Shown: piece after piece, positions 7,413 to 15,795 of the stretch
How positions within the stretch are numbered: position 1 is the stretch's first letter
How the letters are laid out: each line of letters opens with the position of its first letter
Program-made: the position numbers and the translations under genes
Assembly (NCBI RefSeq): GCF_000721605.1
Contig: NZ_JOIZ01000027.1
Coordinates: 1-64,000, forward strand
DNA from: Streptomyces sp. NRRL S-37
GTDB taxonomy: Bacteria > Actinomycetota > Actinomycetes > Streptomycetales > Streptomycetaceae
DNA: 64,000 nt
Direction of reading: 5' to 3'
Notes under the pieces: model-generated
Told to the model about the DNA's origin: nothing
Database searches by the model: none
The model's input: the letters and a program-made list of their open reading frames with translations, nothing else

Positions 7413-8198
7413 ATGACCGCCGCCGCCCAGGAGCGCATGCCCGCTCTCTACCTCAGCCACGGCGCCCCGCCCCTGGCCGACGACCCCGTCTGGCCCGGCG
7501 AACTGGCCGCCTGGTCGGCCGGACTGCCCCGCCCGAAGGCGATCCTGGTCGTCTCCGCCCACTGGGAGGAGGCCCCGCTCGCCCTCGGCGCCACCGAGCC
7601 CGTCCCCCTGGTCTACGACTTCTGGGGCTTCCCCGAGCACTACTACCAGGTCACCTACGGCGCCCCCGGCGCCCCCGCGCTCGCCGAGTCCGTACGCAAG
7701 CTGCTGCGCGCCCCCGGTACCCCTGTCCAGGACGTCCCCGACCGGGGGCTGGACCACGGCGCCTACGTCCCGCTGGTCGAGATGTACCCCGAGGCCGACG
7801 TCCCGGTGCTCCAGGTCTCCATGCCGACACTGGACCCGGTACGGCTGATGGAGATCGGGCGCAGGCTCGCGCCGCTGCGCGACGAGGGCGTGCTGATCGT
7901 CGGCTCCGGGTTCTTCACCCACAACCTCGCCGCGCTGCGGCAGGGCGGCATCCCCGCCTGGTCGGCGGAGTTCGACGCCTGGGGGCGGGAGGCCCTGGAG
8001 GCGGGTGACGTGGACGCGCTGCTCGACTTCACCCTCAAGTCCCCGGCCGGCCTGCTGGCCCACCCGCGCACCGAGCACTTCGCCCCGCTCTTCGTGACCA
8101 TGGGCGCCGCGGACGCCGCCGGGGAACTCGGGGAACAGAAGTCCGTGATCGACGGGTTCTGGCTGGGGCTGGCCAAGCGGTCGGTGCAGTTCGGCTGA
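7413..8198 (+). CDS. DODA-type extradiol ring-cleavage dioxygenase
   Basis: 261 residues matching the LigB/DODA family, non-haem iron enzymes that open catechol-type rings. Conserved metal and active-site histidines are visible in LYLSHGAPP (His16), VVSAHWEEAP, DRGLDHGAYVPL and HPRTEHFAPLF. Family members include 4,5-DOPA dioxygenase and YgiD. ATG at 7413 follows GAAGGGAG. The divergent MarR regulator suggests induction by an aromatic compound. The gene ends 16 bp before a convergent acetyltransferase gene. The natural substrate cannot be told from sequence. Confidence 0.88.
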   Translation: MTAAAQERMPALYLSHGAPPLADDPVWPGELAAWSAGLPRPKAILVVSAHWEEAPLALGATEPVPLVYDFWGFPEHYYQVTYGAPGAPALAESVRKLLRAPGTPVQDVPDRGLDHGAYVPLVEMYPEADVPVLQVSMPTLDPVRLMEIGRRLAPLRDEGVLIVGSGFFTHNLAALRQGGIPAWSAEFDAWGREALEAGDVDALLDFTLKSPAGLLAHPRTEHFAPLFVTMGAADAAGELGEQKSVIDGFWLGLAKRSVQFG

Positions 8199-8214
8199 GG
8201 CCGGCACGGCGGGG

Positions 8215-8733
8215 CTACAGCGGTTTCTCGTACCAGGCCACGTCCCACCAGCGGCCGAACTTGCGCCCCACCTCCCGGTACGTGCCGACGTGCCGGAAGC
8301 CGAAACGCTCGTGCAGCCGCGCCGAGGCGTCGTTCGGCTGGGCGACGCCGGCGTAGGCGCGGTGCAGGTCCTCGCCCGCCAGGGCCTCGAAGAGGGCCTG
8401 GTAGAGGAGGGTGCCGATGCCGCGCCGGCCGGCGCCGGGGGCGACGTAGACCGTCGTCTCCACCGAGGTCGCGTAGGCGGGCTTGGCGTGGAAGGGGCTG
8501 GAGGTGGCGTACCCCAGGATCCGCCGCGAACCGGCGCCCGTGGCAACCATCAGGCGGTACGGGCCGTCTACAGGGTGGGAGAGCAGCCAGGGGCGGCGCT
8601 CCGCCGGAGTGAAAGGCGCCGTGTCGAATGTGATCGCCGTCTCACGTACGTAGTGGTTGTACAGGTCGGTGAGGGCCGTCAGATCGCCCTCCGTGCCCGG
8701 TCTGACCTGGACCTCTTCGTGCTCCGACGGCAT
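8215..8733 (-). CDS. GNAT acetyltransferase, phosphinothricin-acetyltransferase-like
   Basis: 172 residues. The start VRPGTEGDLTALTDLYNHYV and TAITFDTAPFTPAER match the PAT/Bar/YwnH subgroup, which acetylates phosphinothricin or methionine sulfoximine. The acetyl-CoA loop is GAGRRGIGTLLYQAL (R/Q-x-x-G-x-G/A type). FGFRHVGTYREVGRKFGRWWDV is the characteristic C-terminus. It is a single gene, convergent with the dioxygenase. Whether it acts on an antibiotic or an amino-acid analogue is unknown. Confidence 0.88.
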   Translation of the reverse strand: MPSEHEEVQVRPGTEGDLTALTDLYNHYVRETAITFDTAPFTPAERRPWLLSHPVDGPYRLMVATGAGSRRILGYATSSPFHAKPAYATSVETTVYVAPGAGRRGIGTLLYQALFEALAGEDLHRAYAGVAQPNDASARLHERFGFRHVGTYREVGRKFGRWWDVAWYEKPL

Positions 8734-8793
8734 CGCGCCTCCTCGCGTGGCCCGACAGGGTACTGCATGATCAGAAAAATCGGGGGGCGGGTT

Positions 8794-8821
8794 GGGAATT
8801 CTGTCCGGATTCCAGTCGTTG
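8794..8821 (+). promoter_or_regulatory. SigR-type promoter of hrdD
   Basis: GGGAAT (8794-8799), an exact 18-bp spacer and GTTG (8818-8821) match the SigR (thiol-oxidative stress) consensus GGGAAT-N18-GTT. It lies 106 bp before the hrdD start. I recall S. coelicolor hrdD being reported as a SigR target, so this agrees with known biology. Confidence 0.8.
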
Positions 8822-8926
8822 TTTCCCTTGGATGCAGGGCACTCGACCAGAGTCCGGAGGGACCTGGGAGACGCGTCAGGCGTCCACAGGACCGCCCGCT
8901 GACCTCATCATCGCAAGGGAGCACGC

Positions 8927-9925
<999 letters not shown>

Positions 9926-9936
9926 GAACGGACGGG

Positions 9937-9969
9937 GTCCGGCGCGGCGGAGCGACCGCCGGGCCGGAC
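9937..9969 (+). terminator. hrdD terminator
   Basis: A 14-bp stem with one mismatch (GTCCGGCGCGGCGG with CCGCCGGGCCGGAC) and loop AGCGA lies 12 nt after the stop. Confidence 0.8.
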
Positions 9970-10413
9970 GCGGGGGCGTGAGGGCTCACGGAGCGCGGTA
10001 GCGTGACGGGTGGGCCGTCGGAGGTGAACGGGGCGGTGCTGATGCCACCGTGCGGAACCCGGGGGAGCGACGGGGGCCGTGCAGGGCCCTGGCCGCGTAC
10101 GCCGGGTGGCGAAAGACCGCGCAAAACATGGCCGTTCCTCGCTGCTTCAACCCGCTGGACCCCGGGAACAAGAATGCCAGGACCAGGAGTTCGTACGACG
10201 GGCCCCTGAGATCCTGGACCCACCGAGCCACGTCCCGACGCACAACCCCCCCCCCGGCGCCGGGACCTTCCCAAGCCGGGTTCGGCGCCCTCCCCCCGGG
10301 CGCCGGGCCCGGCTTCCTCGTGTGTGCCGCCGGCCGACGGGTCACCCCGGACCTGAACCCCGGGGTGGCCCGCCAGATGGCAGATTGTGTCACATGGGCA
10401 TAGCCTGCCGGGC
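9970..10413. other. Long structured non-coding interval between hrdD and tetR
   Basis: 444 bp with no convincing gene. It holds a run of ten C (10246-10255) and an extended hairpin at 10273-10315 (AAGCCGGG...CCCGGCTT outer, GGCGCCC...GGGCGCC inner). On the minus strand a 47-codon frame (9986-10129) has GAGGAA five nt before its ATG. TGTGTCACA near 10387 is a short palindrome beside the tetR promoter. An unannotated small RNA is possible but unproven. Confidence 0.45.
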
Positions 10414-11127
10414 GTGAGCAGCACCACCCCTACGCCGCCCCCTCCTCCGCCTCCCGCGGTCTCGCTGACCGAACGACGCAAGGCCGAGACCCGTATGGAG
10501 ATCGCCCGCGCGGCGGCCGGTCTCTTCGTCCGGCAGGGCCTGCGGGCCACCCGTGCCGAGGACATCGCCCAGGCGGCCGGCATCGCCCCGCGCACCTTCT
10601 ACCGGTACTTCGCCAGCAAGGAAGAGGCCATCGGCCCGCTCTACGCGATGGGCGCGCAGCGGTGGGTGGAGGCGGTGCGCACCGCGCCCGCCGGCGTGCC
10701 CCTGCCCCGGGCGCTGGAGGAGGCCGTGCGTCACACGCTCACTCCCGGCCTCGGGGTGTCGACGGCCTCCTGGGACTGGGTGCGCACCCTGATCCGGCTG
10801 GCCGAGGCGAACCCCGCTCTGCGCCGGGTGTGGGCGGAGGCGTGCCAGGCGTCGGAACGGAACCTGGCGGAAGCGCTGACGGAACGGCTGACGGCGGCTC
10901 ATGTCCCGTACGAGGGCGACAACGTTGCCGTCCGTACCCGGCTGGCCTTCGCCGCCGCCGTCGCGAGCGCGGCCGTCCGCACGGCCATGGAGAACTGGGC
11001 GGCGGGCGAGGCCCCCTCCGAGGGTCCCGACGGCCCGGCCGAACTGGCGCTCACCAACCTCACGGCGCTCCGGGATTTCCCGTGGGACGACTTGGAGCCG
11101 CCGCACGACCGGTCACGAAGGGCCTGA
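10414..11127 (+). CDS. TetR-family regulator
   Basis: 237 residues. A proline-rich head (TPTPPPPPPP) precedes the HTH: RMEIARAAAGLFVRQG, then RAEDIAQAAGIAPRTFYRYF at about 45-65. GTG at 10414 looks like a leaderless start, since CATAGCCT lies about 9 nt upstream. An ATG 27 nt earlier would be inside that promoter. The C-terminal ligand domain contains TASWDWVRTLIRLAEANP. No obvious target lies beside it; the neighbours are hrdD upstream and a WYL regulator downstream and convergent. Confidence 0.88.
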   Translation: MSSTTPTPPPPPPPAVSLTERRKAETRMEIARAAAGLFVRQGLRATRAEDIAQAAGIAPRTFYRYFASKEEAIGPLYAMGAQRWVEAVRTAPAGVPLPRALEEAVRHTLTPGLGVSTASWDWVRTLIRLAEANPALRRVWAEACQASERNLAEALTERLTAAHVPYEGDNVAVRTRLAFAAAVASAAVRTAMENWAAGEAPSEGPDGPAELALTNLTALRDFPWDDLEPPHDRSRRA

Positions 11128-11153
11128 CGCCGGGGCGTCGCCCGTCGTCGGCC

Positions 11154-12194
11154 TCACGCGGGGCCGGAGGGACGGGTGCCGTCCGGCGCGTCGCCCGTCC
11201 TGCCGGCCTCGTGAGGGGCCGACGACGGGGCGGCGGGTACCGCGCGGCTCATCCGCGCGCCCAGCTCCCGTACCGCCTCCACCAATTCCACGGGCTCCTG
11301 CACCGTGAACTCGTGTCCCAGCATCGCCAGCCGTACCGCCATCCAGTCCTTGGCGTCGCTCACCGTCGCGCGCAGCCGGCAGCTGTCCTCGCCGAGCGGC
11401 TCGGGCGGGCCCAGCCAGCCCGGCAGACGGGCCGCGACCGTCCCGGCCGGTGCGGCGAAGGTGACGACCATCTCGTACGACTCCCGCACGCGGTGCATGG
11501 ACCGGCGCAGGAACTCCGCCGCGTTCCCCGTCGGCAGCTCCCTCGGCGCGAACCGTGCCCCGGTCGCGAAGGGGTCGCTCACCCGGTCGACCCGGAACGT
11601 CCGCCAGTCCGCGCGGTCGAGGTCGTACGCCACGAGGTACCAGCGCCGCCCGGTCGACACCAGCCGGTACGGCTCGGTCACCCGCCGGGATTCCGTGCCG
11701 TCGGCGGCCCGGTAGGCGAACCGGAGCCGCTCGTGCCCGGCCACCGTGGAGGCCATGACGGTGAGCGTCTCCGGCGCGATCGTCGCACCGTCACCGCTGG
11801 TCAGCGGGGTGGTCGCGGCCTGGAGCGTGCTGACGCGGTGGCGCAGCCTGCCGGGCAGCACCTGCTCCAGTTTCGCCAGTGCCCGCACCGACGCCTCGTC
11901 CACGCCCTCCAGAGCGTGCCCGGCCCCGGCACGCAGTCCGACCGCGATGGCCACGGCCTCCTCGTCGTCGAGCACCAACGGCGGCATCGCCTTCCCGGCG
12001 ACGAGCCGGTAGCCGCCGTCCGCGCCCATCGTCGCCTGCACGGGATAGCCGAGCTCGCGCAGCCGGTCGATGTCCCGCCGGACCGTGCGCCGGGAGACCC
12101 CGAGCCGGTCGGCGAGCTCGCCGCCGGGCCATTCGCGGGGCGTCTGGAGGAGGGAGAGGAGCTGAAGAAGCCGGGCCGGGGTGTCCGTCGTCAT
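11154..12194 (-). CDS. YafY/PafC-type regulator with HTH_11 and WYL domains
   Basis: 346 residues. The N-terminal winged HTH (1-60) reads ARLLQLLSLLQTPREWPG, then LADRLGVSRRTVRRDIDRL. GADGGYRL follows, typical for this group. The WYL domain is at about 150-235: LRFAYRAADGTESRR, then GRRWYLVAYDLDRADWRTFRVDR. The C-terminal WCX-like domain is at about 245-320. WYL regulators sense nucleic acid or small ligands. It is divergent from an MFS exporter, 63 bp apart, so it probably controls it. Confidence 0.9.
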   Translation of the reverse strand: MTTDTPARLLQLLSLLQTPREWPGGELADRLGVSRRTVRRDIDRLRELGYPVQATMGADGGYRLVAGKAMPPLVLDDEEAVAIAVGLRAGAGHALEGVDEASVRALAKLEQVLPGRLRHRVSTLQAATTPLTSGDGATIAPETLTVMASTVAGHERLRFAYRAADGTESRRVTEPYRLVSTGRRWYLVAYDLDRADWRTFRVDRVSDPFATGARFAPRELPTGNAAEFLRRSMHRVRESYEMVVTFAAPAGTVAARLPGWLGPPEPLGEDSCRLRATVSDAKDWMAVRLAMLGHEFTVQEPVELVEAVRELGARMSRAVPAAPSSAPHEAGRTGDAPDGTRPSGPA

Positions 12195-12228
12195 GAGAAC
12201 GAGGATGCCGCAGAACTAGGACCTGACC

Positions 12229-12244
12229 TGACCTACTTGGGTCA
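12229..12244. promoter_or_regulatory. Inverted repeat between WYL regulator and MFS gene
   Basis: TGACC-N6-GGTCA, preceded by a tandem CCTGACCTGACCT. It is centred in the 63-bp divergent promoter region, so it is a candidate operator. Confidence 0.45.
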
Positions 12245-12257
12245 TAGCTTCGGGGAC

Positions 12258-13772
12258 ATGAACTCCACCGACACCCCGCACGCACCACAGCCCGCCGCGG
12301 GCGACCGCCGCCGCTGGTTCGCGCTGGCGATCGTGATGACCGCGGCCTTCATGGACCTCGTCGACGTCACGATCGTCAACATCGCGATCCCGTCGATCCA
12401 GCGCGACGAGGGCGCCACCTTCAGCCAGATCCAGTGGATCACCGCCGGTTACGCGCTGGCCTTCGCCGCCGGGCTCGTCACCGGCGGCCGGCTCGGCGAC
12501 ATCCACGGCCGCAAGCGGATCTTCCTCGTCGGCATCGGCGGCTTCACCCTCGCCTCCGCGCTGTGCGGGTTCGCCGTGAACCCCGAGATGCTGGTCGCCT
12601 CCCGCATCCTGCAGGGCGCCATGGCGGCGCTGATGGTGCCGCAGGTGCTGTCGATCGTGCACGCGACCTTCCCGCCGCACGAGCGCGGCAAGGTGTTCGG
12701 GCTGTTCGGCGCGATCGTCGGGCTGGGCGCGGTGTCCGGGCCGCTGCTGGGCGCGCTGCTGACCGAGTGGAACCTGTTCGGCCTGGAATGGCGGCCGATC
12801 TTCCTGATCAACCTGCCGGTCGGCATCGCGGGCCTGGTCCTCGGCAGCCGCTTCATCAGCGAGTCGAAGGCGCCGCGCGCCCTGAAGCTGGACCTGGTGG
12901 GCGTCGCGCTGGTGACGCTGGGTCTGCTGATGCTGCTCTACCCGCTGACCCGCGGGCGTGAGCTGGGCTGGCCGCTGTGGGGGTACGTGTCGATGGCCGG
13001 CGCGCTGGTGGTCTTCGGGGCGCTGGTGGCGTACGAGCGGGTCAAGGGCGCGCGGGACGGTTCCCCGCTGATCGAGCTGTCGCTGTTCAGGGTGAAGAGC
13101 TTCGCGGCGGGCATCGCGGTGCAGACGGTGTTCGGGGTCGGCCTCGGCGTCTTCTTCCTGGTGTGGACGCTGTACATGCAGATCGGCCTGGGCTGGAGCG
13201 CGCTGCGGGCCGGGCTGACCGGGGTGCCGTTCTCCGTCGCGGTCTCCGCGGCGGCCGGGATGTCGGTGCAGCTGCTGGTCCCGCGCTTCGGGCGCAAGGT
13301 GCTCCAGGCGGGCGCGCTGGTGATGGCGGCGGGCGTTCTCCTCTACATCTGGGAGTCCGAGCGCTACGGCATGGACATCGCCTCCTGGCAGATGGCGCTC
13401 CCGCTGGCGGTCATGGGCGTCGGCATGGGGCTGATCGTGGCGCCGCTGACGGACGCGGTGCTGTCCGAGGTGCCGCGTGAGCACGCCGGGTCGGCGTCGG
13501 GGCTGATCAACACCGTGCAGCAGATGGGGAACGCGCTGGGGCTCGGCCTGGTGTCGGTGGTGTTCTTCGGGGTGATCGACGAGCGGCTCGCCCCGGCCGA
13601 GGTGGGCCCGGCCTTCGCGGACGGCTTCCAGCACGCGCTGGGCTATGTGGCCGCGGTGCTGGGCGTGATCTTCCTGCTGATGTTCGCCCTGCCCAAGCGC
13701 CCCGCCCAGCACGTGGAGGGTGCGGGGGAGGCTCCGGTGGCGGTGGAGAGGGAGCGGGAGCTCGTGGCCTGA
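12258..13772 (+). CDS. MFS transporter, DHA2 family (14 TM)
   Basis: 504 residues. Helix 1 carries MDLVDVTIVNIAIPSIQ, the D1 motif, and motif A is GGRLGDIHGRKRIF. Helix 5 has GAIVGLGAVSGPLLGALL. Fourteen hydrophobic spans are visible, followed by a charged C-terminal tail (VERERELVA). ATG at 12258 follows a GGGGAC stretch. It is likely an export pump under the divergent WYL regulator. It ends before a very strong hairpin. The substrate is unknown. Confidence 0.9.
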   Translation: MNSTDTPHAPQPAAGDRRRWFALAIVMTAAFMDLVDVTIVNIAIPSIQRDEGATFSQIQWITAGYALAFAAGLVTGGRLGDIHGRKRIFLVGIGGFTLASALCGFAVNPEMLVASRILQGAMAALMVPQVLSIVHATFPPHERGKVFGLFGAIVGLGAVSGPLLGALLTEWNLFGLEWRPIFLINLPVGIAGLVLGSRFISESKAPRALKLDLVGVALVTLGLLMLLYPLTRGRELGWPLWGYVSMAGALVVFGALVAYERVKGARDGSPLIELSLFRVKSFAAGIAVQTVFGVGLGVFFLVWTLYMQIGLGWSALRAGLTGVPFSVAVSAAAGMSVQLLVPRFGRKVLQAGALVMAAGVLLYIWESERYGMDIASWQMALPLAVMGVGMGLIVAPLTDAVLSEVPREHAGSASGLINTVQQMGNALGLGLVSVVFFGVIDERLAPAEVGPAFADGFQHALGYVAAVLGVIFLLMFALPKRPAQHVEGAGEAPVAVERERELVA

Positions 13773-13785
13773 GCGGGCCGACGGG

Positions 13786-13828
13786 AAGGGCCCGGCGCCC
13801 CGGGGGACCCCTGGGGCGCCGGGCCCTT
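13786..13828 (+). terminator. Strong terminator after the MFS gene
   Basis: A 16-bp perfect stem (13786-13801 with 13813-13828; AAGGGCCC... with ...GGGCCCTT) lies 14 nt past the stop. Confidence 0.88.
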
Positions 13829-13889
13829 GGTGCGTGGACGTGTGGACGCGTGGACGTACGGACACGACGGGAAGCCCCTGCGGAGATCC

Positions 13890-13995
13890 GGGCATGAGGG
13901 GAAGCCCGTTCATGCCCACATGTGCCCGTCTCTGTTTACTTCCCGGACATCCGGACGTACTCTGCGAGCTAAACCACACGTTCGGGCATGAACGG
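13890..13995. promoter_or_regulatory. Candidate FruR operators upstream of fruR
   Basis: Three copies of the core GGGCATGA occur: 13890-13897 (+), 13910-13917 (-) and 13984-13991 (+). The outer pair extends to a 12-bp perfect inverted repeat (CCGTTCATGCCC at 13906-13917 with GGGCATGAACGG at 13984-13995). Likely promoter DNA lies between them. Looping by the DeoR-type repressor is plausible but inferred. Confidence 0.6.
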
Positions 13996-14013
13996 ACTCG
14001 GAGGCACGCCACC

Positions 14014-14775
14014 ATGTACGCACCGGAACGCCAGCAGGAGATCCTGCGGCTCGCCCGCGACGGCGGCCGGGTGGACGTGGTCTCGCTGGCCGAGGAGTTC
14101 CAGGTGACCGCCGAGACCATCCGCCGGGACCTCAAGGCCCTCGACCGCGCCGGCCTGGTCCGCAGGGTGCACGGCGGGGCCATCCCGGCCGGACGCCTCG
14201 ACTTCGAGCCGGACCTCGCCGAGCGGGAGACCACCGCGGCCGACGAGAAGGACCGCATCGCCAGGGCCGCCCTCGCCGAACTCCCCGCCGACGGCACGCT
14301 GATCGTGGACGCCGGTTCGACGGCCGCGCGGCTCGCCGGGATCCTGCCGGCGGAGGCCTCCCTCACCGTCGTCACCCACAGCCTGCCCATCGCGGCCCGC
14401 CTCGCCGACCACCCCGGCATCCAGCTCCATCTCGTCGGGGGGCGCGTACGGCACCGTACGCGCGCCGCCGTGGACGCCTGGGCGCTGCGCGCATACGCCG
14501 AGATCCGCGCGGACGTGCTCTTCGTGGCCGCCAACGGGTTCTCCGCCGAACACGGGCTGACCACGCCCGACCTCGCCGAGGCCGCCGTGAAGCGCGCCGC
14601 CATGGCCGCCGCCCGGCGCGTGGTGCTGCTCGCCGACTCCTCCAAGCACGGCCAGGAGCACTTCGCCCGCTTCGGCGACCTGAGCGACGTGGACCTGCTG
14701 ATCACCGACAGCGGGCTCGGCCCGGACGACGCCGCCGCGATCGAGCGCGGCGGCACGGAAGTAGTACGCGCATGA
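14014..14775 (+). CDS. fruR: DeoR-family regulator of the fructose operon
   Basis: 253 residues. The N-terminal DeoR HTH (1-57) reads ERQQEILRLARDGGRVDVVSL, then FQVTAETIRRDLKALD and VRRVHGGAI. The C-terminal sugar-phosphate sensing domain has TLIVDAGSTAARLA and DVLFVAANGF, the phosphosugar-binding fold. ATG at 14014 has GGAGG nine nt upstream. The stop overlaps the fruK start by 4 bp (ATGA), so the genes are translationally coupled. It probably represses the operon and is relieved by fructose-1-phosphate, as known for FruR-type DeoR proteins. Confidence 0.9.
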   Translation: MYAPERQQEILRLARDGGRVDVVSLAEEFQVTAETIRRDLKALDRAGLVRRVHGGAIPAGRLDFEPDLAERETTAADEKDRIARAALAELPADGTLIVDAGSTAARLAGILPAEASLTVVTHSLPIAARLADHPGIQLHLVGGRVRHRTRAAVDAWALRAYAEIRADVLFVAANGFSAEHGLTTPDLAEAAVKRAAMAAARRVVLLADSSKHGQEHFARFGDLSDVDLLITDSGLGPDDAAAIERGGTEVVRA

Positions 14776-15719
14776 TCCTCACCGTCACCCCCAACCCGTC
14801 CCTGGACCGCACCTACGAGGTCCCCTCGCTGGACCGCGGCGAGGTCGTCCGGGCCACCGGCGAACGCGTCGACCCCGGCGGCAAGGGCGTCAACGTCTCC
14901 CGCGCCGTCACCGCGGCCGGCCGGCGCACGGTCGCCGTACTGCCCCTGGGCGGCGCACCGGGCGCCCTGGTCGCCGACCTGCTCGACGCGCAGGGCATCG
15001 AGGTCGCTCCGGTCCCGGTCGCCGGCGCCACCCGCTCCAACATCGCGCTCGCCGAGGCCGACGGCGTACTGACGAAGATCAACGCGCCGGGTCCGGAACT
15101 GACTGCGGCCGAACGGGAACTGCTCCTGGACACCGTGCGCCGGCAGTCCCCGGGCGCCGACTGGATCGCCTGCTGCGGCAGCCTGCCGCGCGGACTCGCC
15201 CCCTCCTGGTACGCCGAACTGGTCGCCCGGGCCCACGCCGCCGGCGTACGCGTCGCGCTGGACACCTCCGGGCCCGCGCTGCTCGCGGCCCTGCGCGAGC
15301 GGCCCGATGTGGTGAAGCCGAACGCGGAGGAGCTCGCCGAGGCCGTGGGGCGGCCCCTGGTCACCGTGGGAGACGCGCTGAAGGCGGCCGAGGAGCTGCG
15401 GGGGAAAGGCGCCCGGGCCGTCCTGGCGAGCCTCGGCGCCGACGGGCAGCTCCTCGTGGACGACGACGGCGCCTGGTTCGGCACCGCCGCGGTGGACACC
15501 GTCCGCAGCAACGTGGGCGCCGGCGACTCCTCGCTCGCCGGGTTCCTCGTCGCCGGCGGGCGCGGCCCCGAGGCGCTCGCCTCCGCCGTCGCCCACGGCG
15601 CGGCGGCCGTCCGGCTCCCCGGCAGCGTGATGCCGGCCCCGGCCGACCTGGACCCGGCCGCGGTGACCGTCACGGCCGACGTACCCACTGACCGCCCGCT
15701 GCGGGAGCCGGTGTCATGA
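14772..15719 (+). CDS. fruK: 1-phosphofructokinase
   Basis: 315 residues, PfkB (ribokinase-like) family. The enzyme phosphorylates fructose-1-phosphate, the product of the fructose PTS, to fructose-1,6-bisphosphate in the cytosol. It opens MILTVTPNPSLDRTYEV, diagnostic for FruK/LacC. The sugar-binding motif is DPGGKGVNVSRAV, and the anion hole and catalytic Asp are in NVGAGDSSLAGFL. VVKPNAEEL is also conserved. It starts inside the fruR stop and lies 76 bp before fruA. The operon logic confirms the substrate. Confidence 0.93.
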   Translation: MILTVTPNPSLDRTYEVPSLDRGEVVRATGERVDPGGKGVNVSRAVTAAGRRTVAVLPLGGAPGALVADLLDAQGIEVAPVPVAGATRSNIALAEADGVLTKINAPGPELTAAERELLLDTVRRQSPGADWIACCGSLPRGLAPSWYAELVARAHAAGVRVALDTSGPALLAALRERPDVVKPNAEELAEAVGRPLVTVGDALKAAEELRGKGARAVLASLGADGQLLVDDDGAWFGTAAVDTVRSNVGAGDSSLAGFLVAGGRGPEALASAVAHGAAAVRLPGSVMPAPADLDPAAVTVTADVPTDRPLREPVS

Positions 15720-15795
15720 GCCACCCCCTCCTCACCCCCGTCCCCCCTTCCGCCCACCCCGCTGCACGGGCGATACGCGTGCGAAGGAGCCCGCG

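Noticed and set aside
12216..15596. Very long minus-strand frame across the MFS, fruR and fruK genes
   Set aside because: The opposite strand holds three well-supported genes. The frame is open only because GC-rich third positions suppress stops.
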